Assembly: GCA_949288585.1 (NCBI GenBank)
Contig: CASEKR010000018.1
Coordinates: 1 to 37,770, forward strand
Origin: an uncultured Bacteroides sp.
Lineage (GTDB): Bacteria; Bacteroidota; Bacteroidia; Bacteroidales; Bacteroidaceae
DNA: 37,770 nucleotides
Reading direction: 5' to 3'
This document shows, in pieces, positions 26,632-34,819 of this stretch. Under the pieces are notes generated by a model that was not told where the DNA came from, did not search any database, and saw nothing but the letters and a program-made list of their open reading frames with translations. The position numbers and the translations under genes were made by a program. Each line of letters opens with the position of its first letter. The first letter of the stretch is position 1.

Positions 26632-27789
26632 TTATTCTATATATAAGTAATCGTAATGCACTACGGGTTTCTGGTCGTGCTTGCCCATCAGTTCGGCAAC
26701 CTGTTTGGACGAATAGCTGCTCTTCCCCACCCCAATCTGCTTATTATCCGGAGTGATGATCTGCACAATGTCGTCTTTATTGAACTGGCCCTCCACCGCA
26801 ACGACGCCTACCGGCAGGAGGCTGACCGGCCGGTCTGACAACAGGAGCGCAGCTGCTTCTGCGTTGACATAGAGCGCGCCTTTGGCAAAACCGCCACTAT
26901 GGGCAATCCATTTCTTCACGCCGGACACGGGTTGCAACGAAGGGACAAAGCGGGTGTAGGTTAATGAAGAATGAGGAATGAAGAATGAAGAATTAGCCGG
27001 AACGGCTGAGGAAGCAGTCAATTCTTCATTCTTCATTCTTAATTCTTCATTACTAATAATGTCTGTCAGGATATTCTCACGCTTGCCGTTGGCAATGATG
27101 ACCGTGATGCCTTCATCGGCCACTTGGCGGGCAATGCTTGTCTTGGTCAACATGCCGCCCCGTCCGAAACTGGACTTGGAAGTCTGGATGCAGGAAGCAA
27201 TGTCTTCCACACGGCGGATTTCGGGAATGACGCGGGACGACGGGTCGGAAGGAGGGCCATCGTAAATACCGTCCACGTTGCTGAGGATAATGAGTGCCTG
27301 CGCGTCCATCATCGAAGCTATCAGGCCCGAAAGCTCGTCGTTATCGGTAAACATCAGTTCACTGACGGAGACAGTATCGTTTTCATTGACAATAGGGATG
27401 ATGCCATGTTCCAGCATGACGGTCATGCAATTCCTTTGGTTGAGGTAATGTCCGCGCGTGGCGAAACTTTCTTTCATTGTAAGCACCTGGCCCACGGTAA
27501 TGCCGTGTTCGCGGAACAATTCATAATAACGGTTGATGAGCTTGACTTGCCCCACAGCGGAGAAAAGCTGGCGTTGATCCACGCTGTCCAGCTTGCGCGC
27601 CGGATGCACCTCGCTTCGCCCCGAGGCCACTGCCCCCGACGAAACGAGTATGACCTCTATGCCAGCCTTGCGCACGTCGGCAATCTGGTCCACCAGTGCC
27701 GACATGCGCGTGACGTCCAACGTGCCGTCCTTGCGGGTCAGCACGTTGCTGCCTACCTTGACGGTGATGCGCGTAAAAGGTTTATCCAT
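26632..27789 (-). CDS. proB: Glutamate 5-kinase with a 30-residue in-frame insertion
   Basis: A 385-residue enzyme phosphorylating glutamate, the committed step of proline synthesis. The amino-acid-kinase domain (1-246) shows ITVKVGSNVL, LVSSGAVASG, IPIVNENDTV and FTDNDELSG; a C-terminal PUA domain follows (about 288-385; GVKKWIAHSGGFAKG). Between them, residues 247-276 (NEELRMKNEEL...SSFFIPHSSL) are not family sequence and are encoded exactly by the palindromic repeat at 26962-27051. Without it the protein would be about 355 residues, the family's normal size. The insertion keeps the frame and falls in a loop before the TRF strand that closes the kinase domain, so activity is plausible but untested. 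It is in an operon with DUF2007 (2-base gap) and proA. Confidence 0.94.
   Translation of the reverse strand: MDKPFTRITVKVGSNVLTRKDGTLDVTRMSALVDQIADVRKAGIEVILVSSGAVASGRSEVHPARKLDSVDQRQLFSAVGQVKLINRYYELFREHGITVGQVLTMKESFATRGHYLNQRNCMTVMLEHGIIPIVNENDTVSVSELMFTDNDELSGLIASMMDAQALIILSNVDGIYDGPPSDPSSRVIPEIRRVEDIASCIQTSKSSFGRGGMLTKTSIARQVADEGITVIIANGKRENILTDIISNEELRMKNEELTASSAVPANSSFFIPHSSLTYTRFVPSLQPVSGVKKWIAHSGGFAKGALYVNAEAAALLLSDRPVSLLPVGVVAVEGQFNKDDIVQIITPDNKQIGVGKSSYSSKQVAELMGKHDQKPVVHYDYLYIE
26961..27052. repeat. Palindromic heptamer-repeat element inside proB
   Basis: Arms 26961-26994 and 27020-27053 are about 34 bp, complementary at roughly 31 positions. Each arm is a run of ATGAAGA-type heptamers. 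The centre (AGCCGGAACGGCT) holds a smaller hairpin. The 90-base core is a multiple of three and translates without a stop in the proB frame. Confidence 0.9.
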
Positions 27790-27791
27790 CT

Positions 27792-28034
27792 TTATTCACC
27801 CAAGGTTTGGTTGCTACGTTCGCGGACAACGTCCATGGCTGCCTCAAAATCGGCTTCGTTGACAAGCACTTGCACGTCGATGGCAGTCTCGGGCAAAGCC
27901 ACGTTTACGACCAGGCCATCTTTGATGGTCGACGTAATGCCCCGGTCTTTCAGCAAGCCTTTCACCAGTTCTGCTTCCCAAAGCGAGCCTTTGAACACTT
28001 CTACCAGTCTGCTTTTGTCTTCTGCTTCTTTCAT
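27792..28034 (-). CDS. DUF2007 domain small protein
   Basis: The start is MKEAEDKSRLVEVF at 28034 (80 residues); 40 upstream residues of open frame are not protein-like and cross the -7 box. VFKGSLWEAELVKGLLKDRGI followed by VQVLVNEADFEAAMDVV fits the DUF2007 fold, a ferredoxin-like domain annotated as putative signal transducing. Its role is not established. The stop lies 2 bases before proB, so it heads a DUF2007-proB-proA operon. A link to proline metabolism is only positional. Confidence 0.85.
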   Translation of the reverse strand: MKEAEDKSRLVEVFKGSLWEAELVKGLLKDRGITSTIKDGLVVNVALPETAIDVQVLVNEADFEAAMDVVRERSNQTLGE

Positions 28035-28062
28035 ATCCGTAGTTTTTGGGGTTAATACCCCA

Positions 28063-28070
28063 CAAATATA
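28063..28070 (-). promoter_or_regulatory. -7 box of the DUF2007-proB-proA operon
   Basis: TATATTTG on the minus strand is an exact TAnnTTTG, 28 bases before the DUF2007 start. No well-spaced -33 TTTG is present. Confidence 0.55.
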
Positions 28071-28166
28071 GGACATTGTTCGGAAAATGCCGTGTTTTCC
28101 GCAGAGAAAATAAGACGGAACTGCTAAAAAAGAGGATGAACGCATCACGCCCACCCTTCCGATTGC

Positions 28167-30533
28167 TCAGAAGCGACAACGGAGTTCCACCCCGGCCTGT
28201 ACAGGACGGCCGCGCTGCATGAACTTGTTGCCCATGCTCTCGAAATAGAATGAGGCATAGTCTTTGTCCAAAGCGTTACGCACCCAGAAGGCAACAGCCC
28301 CTAAGCCTTTTTCCAGACTAAGCCGCGCGTTGAGTGTTCCGTAGAAAGGCTGGCTGGCACGGTTGTCCTCCGTCCAATAGATACGGCCTGCGGCATTGTA
28401 GTCGGCGTTCAGGCGGATGCGTTCGAAGAGGCTGCGGGACTTCAACGTGAAGACATACTCGCCGCCCACGTTCAGCGTATGCCGGGGAATAAAAGGCACC
28501 ACCCGCCCGCGCAGGTTCACCGGCTCGTCATCTCCGTCCAACGTCTGATAGTCGCGAAACGTAGCACGGGTATATCCATAGCCCACGTTCAGCGTCAGCG
28601 CGTCGGTCAGGCGGGCCACGACAGCCGCCTCGGCACCCAGACTGCGGCTGCGCCCAGCGTTGCGGGTGACGCGGCCCATGCCGTTCTCGGAGAACTGCGA
28701 TACCTGTTGGTCGCGCGTGTTCATCAGGAAGACGGCCAAGTCGGCTCGCAGTCGGTCACCCCATCCGGTAAGATGGGTACCCGCTTCGTAGCTCCAGGTA
28801 TATTCGGGACGGTAGAGGGCGGTACCCTTCACGTCGATGTGCGCCTCGGGCATCATGGAGCTAATCATAGAGGCAAACTTTCCGAACACCGGGCTTTGCA
28901 ACAAACCTTCCTTCATGCCGTTGATGAACTGCGACTGTACCAGGTCGCTAAACATCTGTATGTTGTATCCGCCCGAGCGGTATCCCTTGGCCACGGTGAC
29001 GTAGACGTTGTTGTCATGCTTCCACTCGTATTGCACGGAGAACTTGGGCAGAAGTTGCAGGTAGTCATGCTTCATCTTCCCCACCAGCGAAGACAAGGCC
29101 TGCATATCCGGGTCCTCCATCTGCATGTTTCCCATCGCCAAGGAGAATCCGAAATCTATCGGGTCGGCCACCGAACGGTAGTCCAGCCACATCTTCTCAT
29201 AATCCAGCCGCAGGCCGGCACTGAACGACAGGCCTTCGATCAGAATGTCGTTCCACGTGCTTTGGTGGTAGACCGCCCCGCTCATCTGCGGTGTGGAGAA
29301 ATCGCCGCCAATCAGCAGGCGGTCGTTGTGTATGCTCAGTGCCATCTGCGGAGCTTGGGGAGTGGAAGGAAAGGCTGCGTTGGCATTGTCTACTATCAAC
29401 TCCTGGATGCCTTGCCGCTTGAAGAGGACTGGCGCCGAGGTCTCAAGCCCCTGATAGAAACCGAAAGCCCCCGTCGTCCATTGCCACCGCCGACCGGGAT
29501 TGGACTTGAAGACGATTTCCTCGCTCACCGTGTTCGAACGCTGTTCCTGCACCAGGGTGAAGATGTCGCGGGGCGTGAAGTCCTGGTCCATGGCCATGCG
29601 GTCGTCCAAGTGCTGGAAGCCCGTGATGAAACTGGCCGTGAAGTCCGGGGTATGCCATTCGATATTCAGTCCCCCGTTCAGCAAGCTGCGGCGGTAACCG
29701 CTCGGGTCGTTGTAGGCAATCTGCCCCACGTAGTCCGGAGTCTCTTCCGAAGGGGCGACGGTTCCTAAATAATAATAAGGATAGCCGCCCTGGTCGCTAT
29801 ACTCATAGCTGAGGTTCACGTCCAGCTTCAGGTTGTCCGAAGGGAGGAACATGGCATGAAGGCGTCCGCCCCCGGCATCACTCCGGTCGATACGCCCGTT
29901 GTCCTTGTAGCTGTTCTTGAAGAAGCCGCCCCCATGCTCATAAAAGCCACCGGCCGAGAAGGCAAAGCGGCTGGATATGCGATGGTAGTGCGTCAGCGAA
30001 GCGTTATAATCCCCATAGGTAGCCGCCCCCAAGCGGATGTCCGTGCCTTGGTAAGTAAAAGGCGACTTGGTCTGTATCTTGATAAGGCCACCCATCGTGT
30101 TGCGCCCGTACAACATGCTTTGCGGGCCGCGCAGCACTTCCACCTGCTCGATGTCGGCATAGTTGAAGTCGAAAGCGGACTTGTCTATATAAGGGATATT
30201 GTCTACATACAGGCCGACGGCCGGCGTGTTGATGCGCGAGCCGATGCCCCGGATATAGACCGCCGTAGTCAGGCGCGAACCATAGTCGGGGATGAACAGG
30301 TTGGGGACGAGGCCCGTAAGGCTCTTGATGCCGGTCACCTGCTTGGCACGCATCGTCTGTTGCGACAAATGGGAATAGGTGACGGGGAGTTCACGCAAGG
30401 CGCGGGTCTCTTTCGGGGTAGCCACGATGACCAATTCGTCCATCTGCACCGTGCGCAAGGTATCGGCCTCTTCGGCCCGAAGGGAAAAGGATGCCGCCAA
30501 GACGGCTCCCAGGAACATTAGTTTAATCTTCAT
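28167..30533 (-). CDS. TonB-dependent receptor
   Basis: A 788-residue outer-membrane receptor. The signal peptide is MKIKLMFLGAVLAASFSLRA, and a TonB-box-like DELVIVA follows near residue 33. The plug domain (about 40-150) has the usual VYIRGIGSR, GLYVDNIPY and IEQVEVLRGPQSMLYGRNTMGGLIKIQTK motifs. A beta-barrel follows and ends in a terminal Phe (VELRCRF). It lacks the carboxypeptidase-like extension and the SusD partner of glycan transporters, so it resembles siderophore- or cofactor-type receptors; the ligand is unknown. Its start overlaps the FAD dehydrogenase stop by four bases (ATGA), so it is the last gene of a coupled operon. Confidence 0.93.
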   Translation of the reverse strand: MKIKLMFLGAVLAASFSLRAEEADTLRTVQMDELVIVATPKETRALRELPVTYSHLSQQTMRAKQVTGIKSLTGLVPNLFIPDYGSRLTTAVYIRGIGSRINTPAVGLYVDNIPYIDKSAFDFNYADIEQVEVLRGPQSMLYGRNTMGGLIKIQTKSPFTYQGTDIRLGAATYGDYNASLTHYHRISSRFAFSAGGFYEHGGGFFKNSYKDNGRIDRSDAGGGRLHAMFLPSDNLKLDVNLSYEYSDQGGYPYYYLGTVAPSEETPDYVGQIAYNDPSGYRRSLLNGGLNIEWHTPDFTASFITGFQHLDDRMAMDQDFTPRDIFTLVQEQRSNTVSEEIVFKSNPGRRWQWTTGAFGFYQGLETSAPVLFKRQGIQELIVDNANAAFPSTPQAPQMALSIHNDRLLIGGDFSTPQMSGAVYHQSTWNDILIEGLSFSAGLRLDYEKMWLDYRSVADPIDFGFSLAMGNMQMEDPDMQALSSLVGKMKHDYLQLLPKFSVQYEWKHDNNVYVTVAKGYRSGGYNIQMFSDLVQSQFINGMKEGLLQSPVFGKFASMISSMMPEAHIDVKGTALYRPEYTWSYEAGTHLTGWGDRLRADLAVFLMNTRDQQVSQFSENGMGRVTRNAGRSRSLGAEAAVVARLTDALTLNVGYGYTRATFRDYQTLDGDDEPVNLRGRVVPFIPRHTLNVGGEYVFTLKSRSLFERIRLNADYNAAGRIYWTEDNRASQPFYGTLNARLSLEKGLGAVAFWVRNALDKDYASFYFESMGNKFMQRGRPVQAGVELRCRF

Positions 30534-32116
30534 ATCCGGTTAGCATTAATATATTGTGCTGCGGCCTCGGCACACCGCTCTCCGTCGATAGCAGCCGAGA
30601 CGATGCCGCCGGCATAGCCGGCCCCTTCGCCGCAAGGGAAAAGGCCCTGCAAACGCACGTGCTGCAAGGTGCCGGCATCGCGAAGGATGCGGACGGGTGC
30701 CGACGTGCGAGTTTCCACGCCAATCATCACGGCCTCGTTGGTCAGGAAGCCACGGGCGTTGCGGCCGAACAGGCGGAAGCCTTCCGCCAGGCGGCTGGTG
30801 ATGAAGGGCGGCATCCAGAAGTGGAGGGGAGACGACACCAGCCCCGGCGCATACGAACTGGGGGGCAAGTCGTAACTCAGTTTCCGGCGACAGAAGTCGT
30901 CCATGCGCTGGGCAGGGGCTGTCTGCCGACGGTTGCCCTGCTGCCAGCAAAGGTGTTCCAACTGCTCCTGGAAGTGCATCATGGCCAAGGCCGGATGGGC
31001 GGATGCATCCCTCTCCAGGCCGGCATCGGGCAAGTCCTCGGGGCGCAGTTCCACCACCATGCCGCTGTTGCTCCAGCGGCCTCCCCGATTGCTGGGACTC
31101 ATGCCGTTCACCACAATCTGCCCCGGGCCGCTGGACGCAGGCACCACGAACCCACCGGGGCACATGCAGAAGCTATACACGCCGCGCCCTTCCACCTGGG
31201 TGACGAAGCTGTACTCTGCGGCGGGCAGGTACTTGCCACGCCCATGCTTGCTGTGATACTGGATGCGGTCTATCAGTTCGGCGGGATGCTCCAGGCGGAC
31301 GCCCACGGCGATGCCCTTGGCTTCTATCTCGACACCATGCAGGGCCAACCAGCGGTAGACGTCGCGGGCAGAGTGACCCGTGGCCAGGATGACGGGGCCA
31401 TGGAACTCCCCGCCCGTGTCCGTCGCGATGCCTGCCACCCTGTCCCCCTCCAGCAGCAGGGCATCCATGCGGGTCTGGAAGTGCACTTCGCCCCCGCACT
31501 GCAGGATGGTGCGGCGCATACTCTCGATGACGCGGGGCAGCTTGTCCGTGCCGATGTGGGGATGGACGTCCACGAGGATGTCCTCCGGCGCGCCGTGCTG
31601 GCAGAAGACGGAGAGGATTTTCTCCACATTGCCGCGCTTCTTGCTGCGCGTATATAGCTTCCCGTCGGAGTAAGCCCCTGCCCCGCCCTCGCCAAAGCTG
31701 TAATTGGACTCGGGGTCAACGGCTTGGAGGCGGCTTATCTGAGCCAGGTCTTTCTTGCGTTCGCGCACATCCTTGCCACGCTCGACGACGACGGGGCGCA
31801 GCCCCAACTCGATGAGGCGCAGGGCGGCGAACAGCCCCCCGGGGCCCGCACCGACGACGACGACCTGCGGACGGCCGTCCACGACAGGGTAGTCCACCGG
31901 GGTGAAGGCCTCCTCGGCGGGAGGCTCGTCCAGGTAGACGCGCACGGCGAGGTTGACAAAGACCGTGCGGTGGCGGGCGTCGATGCTGCGGCGGAGGACG
32001 CGCAGGCCGGTGATGCGGCGGGGGTCAAGCCCCTTCTCGCGGGAGAGGGACTGGCGCAGGCGTTGGCCGTCGGCGGCATCTTCGGGCAGGAGACGCAGGG
32101 AGTATTCTTGCACCAT
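30530..32116 (-). CDS. FAD-dependent dehydrogenase (COG2509-like)
   Basis: A 528-residue soluble flavoprotein. An N-terminal region of about 80 residues precedes a Rossmann FAD-binding motif VVVVGAGPGGLFAALRLIE (GxGxxG at 89-94). Other landmarks are NYSFGEGGAGAYSDGKLYTR, ILATGHSARDVYRWL, and the C-terminal FAD motif LFPCGEGAGYAGGIVSAAIDG. This pattern fits the uncharacterised FAD-dependent dehydrogenase group widespread in anaerobes. Substrate and acceptor are unknown, and no signal peptide is present, so it is cytosolic. It lies 4 bases after the outer-membrane barrel gene and overlaps the TonB receptor start by 4 bases, an unusual setting for a cytosolic oxidoreductase. Confidence 0.88.
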   Translation of the reverse strand: MVQEYSLRLLPEDAADGQRLRQSLSREKGLDPRRITGLRVLRRSIDARHRTVFVNLAVRVYLDEPPAEEAFTPVDYPVVDGRPQVVVVGAGPGGLFAALRLIELGLRPVVVERGKDVRERKKDLAQISRLQAVDPESNYSFGEGGAGAYSDGKLYTRSKKRGNVEKILSVFCQHGAPEDILVDVHPHIGTDKLPRVIESMRRTILQCGGEVHFQTRMDALLLEGDRVAGIATDTGGEFHGPVILATGHSARDVYRWLALHGVEIEAKGIAVGVRLEHPAELIDRIQYHSKHGRGKYLPAAEYSFVTQVEGRGVYSFCMCPGGFVVPASSGPGQIVVNGMSPSNRGGRWSNSGMVVELRPEDLPDAGLERDASAHPALAMMHFQEQLEHLCWQQGNRRQTAPAQRMDDFCRRKLSYDLPPSSYAPGLVSSPLHFWMPPFITSRLAEGFRLFGRNARGFLTNEAVMIGVETRTSAPVRILRDAGTLQHVRLQGLFPCGEGAGYAGGIVSAAIDGERCAEAAAQYINANRI

Positions 32117-32120
32117 GGGG

Positions 32121-32909
32121 TCAGAAGGCGTAGCCGAAGCCCACGTTCAGGTAGATGGGGTACATGGCGAAGGTGATGGTCTGGAAGTCCTTTTGGAAGA
32201 TGTCGTTCAGCCCCCAGTGGAGATCGGCGTGGACGTTGAGGTGGCGGAAGGCACGCCAGGCGACGCCGGCCTGCACGCCCCACTGGAATGTGCGCAGGTC
32301 TTCGGAGAAGTCATAGGGGGCGATGCTCTCGCCTTCGAACACGACTTTGTTGCCCGTGGGGTCGCCTTCGCGCAAGTAACCGTCGAAGACGTGGCCGGAA
32401 AAGTCGCCGCTGGTCATGAACGAGAAGTAGGGTCCGGCGGTGACACGCAGGCGGTCGTTGGCCTTCCAGGCGGCAAGGACGGGCACGGAGAAGAAAGAGG
32501 AGCGGTACTTGGTCTTGACCTTTCCGGTCCAGCGTCCGGCCATGCGTTCGCCCCCGTCGCCGATGATTTCCATGCTATAATCCTTGGTACGTGCCTCGGC
32601 CTCCATGCCTTTCGTCTCGAGGCGCAGGCCGAGGATGATGCCCCATTGCTTCTGACGGTCGAGCCACTTGATGATGTCTCCGCCCAGGGCGAGGTTGACG
32701 TTGGGCGAGAAGCCCGTGAGGGCGCGTATCTCCCGGGGCAGGGGGAGCGGCGAGGTGCCGCCGATGTTGAACCCGGCGCGTACTTCATATTCGAGGCCGT
32801 AGAGGGCCGACTGGATAATGCCCCGGTTGCGGTCTTCCTGGGCTTGCAGGTTGGTGGCCGCTCCGGCTGCGAGGAGCAGGAGGGCGGGTATGATGTGTTT
32901 CAGTTTCAT
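32121..32909 (-). CDS. PorT-like outer-membrane beta-barrel protein
   Basis: A 262-residue protein with signal peptide MKLKHIIPALLLLAAGAATNLQAQ. The mature part is a series of short amphipathic strands (for example EYEVRAGFNIGG, GIILGLRLETKGM, SSFFSVPVLAAWK, FQWGVQAGVAWRA, IYLNVGFGYAF), ending in a terminal Phe as in outer-membrane barrels. Size and pattern fit the OMP_b-brl_2/PorT family of small 8- to 10-strand barrels. Role is unknown. It is 26 bases after the PCMD gene and 4 bases before the FAD dehydrogenase, in one operon. Confidence 0.82.
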   Translation of the reverse strand: MKLKHIIPALLLLAAGAATNLQAQEDRNRGIIQSALYGLEYEVRAGFNIGGTSPLPLPREIRALTGFSPNVNLALGGDIIKWLDRQKQWGIILGLRLETKGMEAEARTKDYSMEIIGDGGERMAGRWTGKVKTKYRSSFFSVPVLAAWKANDRLRVTAGPYFSFMTSGDFSGHVFDGYLREGDPTGNKVVFEGESIAPYDFSEDLRTFQWGVQAGVAWRAFRHLNVHADLHWGLNDIFQKDFQTITFAMYPIYLNVGFGYAF

Positions 32910-32935
32910 TGTCGATGTCTTAATGGTTCATACGG

Positions 32936-34099
32936 TCAGTCTTCATAACTCAGTTCCACCTCGTCGATGCAGAGGGTGCTGCCGGGGGCGCCTTCGAAGT
33001 AGTCCCCCCGGATGCTGGAGGCGAAGACGATGGCCAGGCAGTACCTGCCGTCGGCCAGCTTGGCGGGGTCGACGGTCTTGCCGGGGCGGTAGGTGAAGGG
33101 AATCTCGAAGCGGGTCCACTCGGCAGTGGGCTGCACGTCGGCCTGGTCGACCACGGCGGTGGAGACGACCTGGGGGTTGTCTTCGGCCAGCGCGTCGGTA
33201 GCGTCAAGTATGGGACGTTCCGGGGTGCTCTCGTAGAAGATGCCGTAGATGTTGGGCTGGTCTACGCGCCCGGGCACGGGACGGAGCTTGTCCTCGGCGG
33301 TCTTGTCGAGCTCGTAGAAGGTCTCGCCGGGGGTGTATTTGTAGTAGCCGGTGAGGGTGGTGGGCACATGGTCGAACTGCGAGCCGAACTTGGTGGACTT
33401 CAGGGCGTCCTGCAGGGCCTCGGTGACGTCAAATTCGCCTATGAAGAGGTTGCCCGAAGCGATGGGCATATTGACCAACTCGGCCAGGGATCCGCCCCGG
33501 CGGGTGGTGAGCACGAGGCACTTGCCCCGGTATCCGTCGTCGCCCTGGTAGGTGGGGAAGTTGAGCGGGTCGCGCTCGTCGATGTCAGCCAGGGCGAACC
33601 CGGGGTTGCCGCTGGCCCAGGCGAAGGTCTCAACCCCCAGCTGGTCGGTCTCGTAGAAGATGTGGTATTTGCCTCCTCCCCCCAGGCGGACGTTCTCGAA
33701 GCTGTACTGCGTGTTGGCTATTCCGCTGGCGTTGACGATGATGCGGTAGTGGCGGCGCCACTGCCCGTCCTGCGAGGTGACGATGTAGTCCTGCGGCTGG
33801 GTGAAGTCGAGGACGGTGCCGCTGGCGGGCAGGACGGTGGCCCCGTCGGTCAGCGTGAGCACGGGGGCGAGGCGCGAGACGTCGGTGTCCTTCTTCACGT
33901 AGAGCAGGATGGGATAGACGCGGCTGCCGTCGGACTGGACGATGGCGTCGCCGAAGGAGGCCGGGCGGTTCATGACGTTGCCCTGGAGGGTGACTTCTAC
34001 GATGTCGGCCTCGGTGTTGAGGGCCTCGTCCTGTATGCACGAGCCCAAGGAGAGGAGGGCGGCAAGGAGGACGGGGAGGGATGTTTTCAGTTTCATCAT
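32936..34099 (-). CDS. PCMD domain-containing lipoprotein
   Basis: I place the start at 34099 (387 residues, MMKLKTSL...); 34105 and 34096 are also possible, and the frame further upstream crosses the -7 box. A lipoprotein signal ends LLSLGSC (C21), followed by IQDE. Residues about 28-120 form a beta-sandwich-like region (PILLYVKKDTDVSRLAPVLTLTDGATV). From about 125 onward (TQYSFENVRLGGGGKYHIFY, AWASGNPGFAL) the sequence fits the PCMD family, putative carbohydrate-metabolism domains found as lipoproteins in Bacteroidetes; the name rests on structural likeness, not proven activity. It heads the four-gene operon ending in the TonB receptor. Confidence 0.82.
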   Translation of the reverse strand: MMKLKTSLPVLLAALLSLGSCIQDEALNTEADIVEVTLQGNVMNRPASFGDAIVQSDGSRVYPILLYVKKDTDVSRLAPVLTLTDGATVLPASGTVLDFTQPQDYIVTSQDGQWRRHYRIIVNASGIANTQYSFENVRLGGGGKYHIFYETDQLGVETFAWASGNPGFALADIDERDPLNFPTYQGDDGYRGKCLVLTTRRGGSLAELVNMPIASGNLFIGEFDVTEALQDALKSTKFGSQFDHVPTTLTGYYKYTPGETFYELDKTAEDKLRPVPGRVDQPNIYGIFYESTPERPILDATDALAEDNPQVVSTAVVDQADVQPTAEWTRFEIPFTYRPGKTVDPAKLADGRYCLAIVFASSIRGDYFEGAPGSTLCIDEVELSYED

Positions 34100-34138
34100 A
34101 CGCATGTTATTCTGTTTAAAAGATGGGTTATGCGGGTG

Positions 34139-34146
34139 CAAAGATA
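34139..34146 (-). promoter_or_regulatory. -7 box of the PCMD-OMP-FAD-TonB receptor operon
   Basis: TATCTTTG on the minus strand is an exact match, 40 bases before the chosen start. No -33 TTTG is seen at normal spacing. Confidence 0.55.
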
Positions 34147-34186
34147 CGGAAAGATTCGGTACGTCCGACGGCCCGCGCCCCAAAAT

Positions 34187-34612
34187 TCACTGCCCTTCCC
34201 CCCCGGCGCCCAGGGTTTCGATGTCAATCCAGTCGACGTGCCGGGGCACGAGGGCGCGGGCGGTGACCTTCTTGTTGGCCGCGCGGCGGCATTCGGGCGT
34301 GAAGCGGACGTGCGTCCCCCGTATCTGGCGGGCGCTCACCTCCTCGCGGGTGTCGACTCCCTGCCCCTTCATGTCGGGCGTATAGTAGAACGTCCCGATG
34401 CCGTCCAGCTTCACCGTCTGGCCCCCGGCCATGTAGTGGGCCATCACGCCGCCCAGCTCGGCCAGGACGCAGTAGACGTCGCCCCGGCTCAGGGAGGTCA
34501 GCTGGGCCAGCTGGCGGGCAATCTCTTCCGTGCCCACGGGAGGCCCGACGGTCACTCCCTGCGGGTACCACTTGCCGTTGACGGCTTTCTTTACTTTCTT
34601 GTAGAATGACAT
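34187..34612 (-). CDS. HU-family (Bacteroides-type) DNA-binding protein
   Basis: The start is MSFYKKVKKAVNGKWYPQ at 34612 (141 residues); the open frame upstream to 34741 translates the repeat array and is not used. The N-terminal VGTEEIARQLAQLTSLSRGDVYCVLAELGGVMAHYMAGGQTVKLDGIGTFYYTP region matches the extended HU-like family common in Bacteroidales, longer than the 90-residue E. coli HU. The C-terminus (about 100-141) is basic then acidic. Members bind DNA and may act in nucleoid structure; a specific role is unknown. The gene has a leader of about 200 bases carrying a 22-bp tandem dyad array and a hairpin, unusual for a small DNA-binding protein. Confidence 0.85.
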   Translation of the reverse strand: MSFYKKVKKAVNGKWYPQGVTVGPPVGTEEIARQLAQLTSLSRGDVYCVLAELGGVMAHYMAGGQTVKLDGIGTFYYTPDMKGQGVDTREEVSARQIRGTHVRFTPECRRAANKKVTARALVPRHVDWIDIETLGAGGEGQ

Positions 34613-34620
34613 AAGCTCTT

Positions 34621-34628
34621 CAAATATA
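34621..34628 (-). promoter_or_regulatory. Second TAnnTTTG match close to the HU-like start
   Basis: TATATTTG on the minus strand lies only 8 bases before the start codon; if used, the message would be nearly leaderless. It is probably chance or a minor start; the main promoter is at 34820. Confidence 0.25.
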
Positions 34629-34640
34629 GGGTGGAACATC

Positions 34641-34705
34641 GGCCAGCACGCACCCTTTGCCCGTCCGGGGTGGTACCTTTGAGGGGGAAAGGGTGCAGGT
34701 TGGCC
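34641..34705 (-). repeat. Hairpin in the HU-like leader
   Basis: GGCCA...GCACCCTTT (34641-34658) pairs with AAAGGGTGC...TGGCC (34688-34705), 14 of 18 positions. It lies between the dyad array and the HU-like start, inside the predicted leader. There is no T-run. Confidence 0.55.
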
Positions 34706-34709
34706 CAGT

Positions 34710-34817
34710 AAACTATCATATCTTACTGGATAAAGTATCATACTTTATAGGTTAAAGTATCATACTTTACTGGATAAACTATCATACTTTATGGGATAAA
34801 GTATCATACTTTATACC
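34710..34817. repeat. Five 22-bp tandem dyads in the HU-like promoter/leader
   Basis: Units begin at 34710, 34732, 34754, 34776 and 34798, exactly 22 bases apart; the last is cut to 20. The consensus core is AAAGTATCATACTTT, a 7-bp dyad around one base. Two units have AAACTATC in the left half. The array starts where the TTTG-N20-TACCTTTG promoter would begin its transcript. Confidence 0.92.
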
Positions 34818-34819
34818 TG

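Noticed and set aside
26961-27052. proB as a frameshifted or broken gene
   Set aside because: The insertion is exactly 90 bases, keeps the frame and has no stop. Both the kinase and PUA parts remain complete.
34710-34817. CRISPR array or coding repeat
   Set aside because: The period is 22 bases with 15-base palindromic cores and 7-base gaps. The open frame crossing it on the minus strand is only an upstream extension of the HU-like gene.
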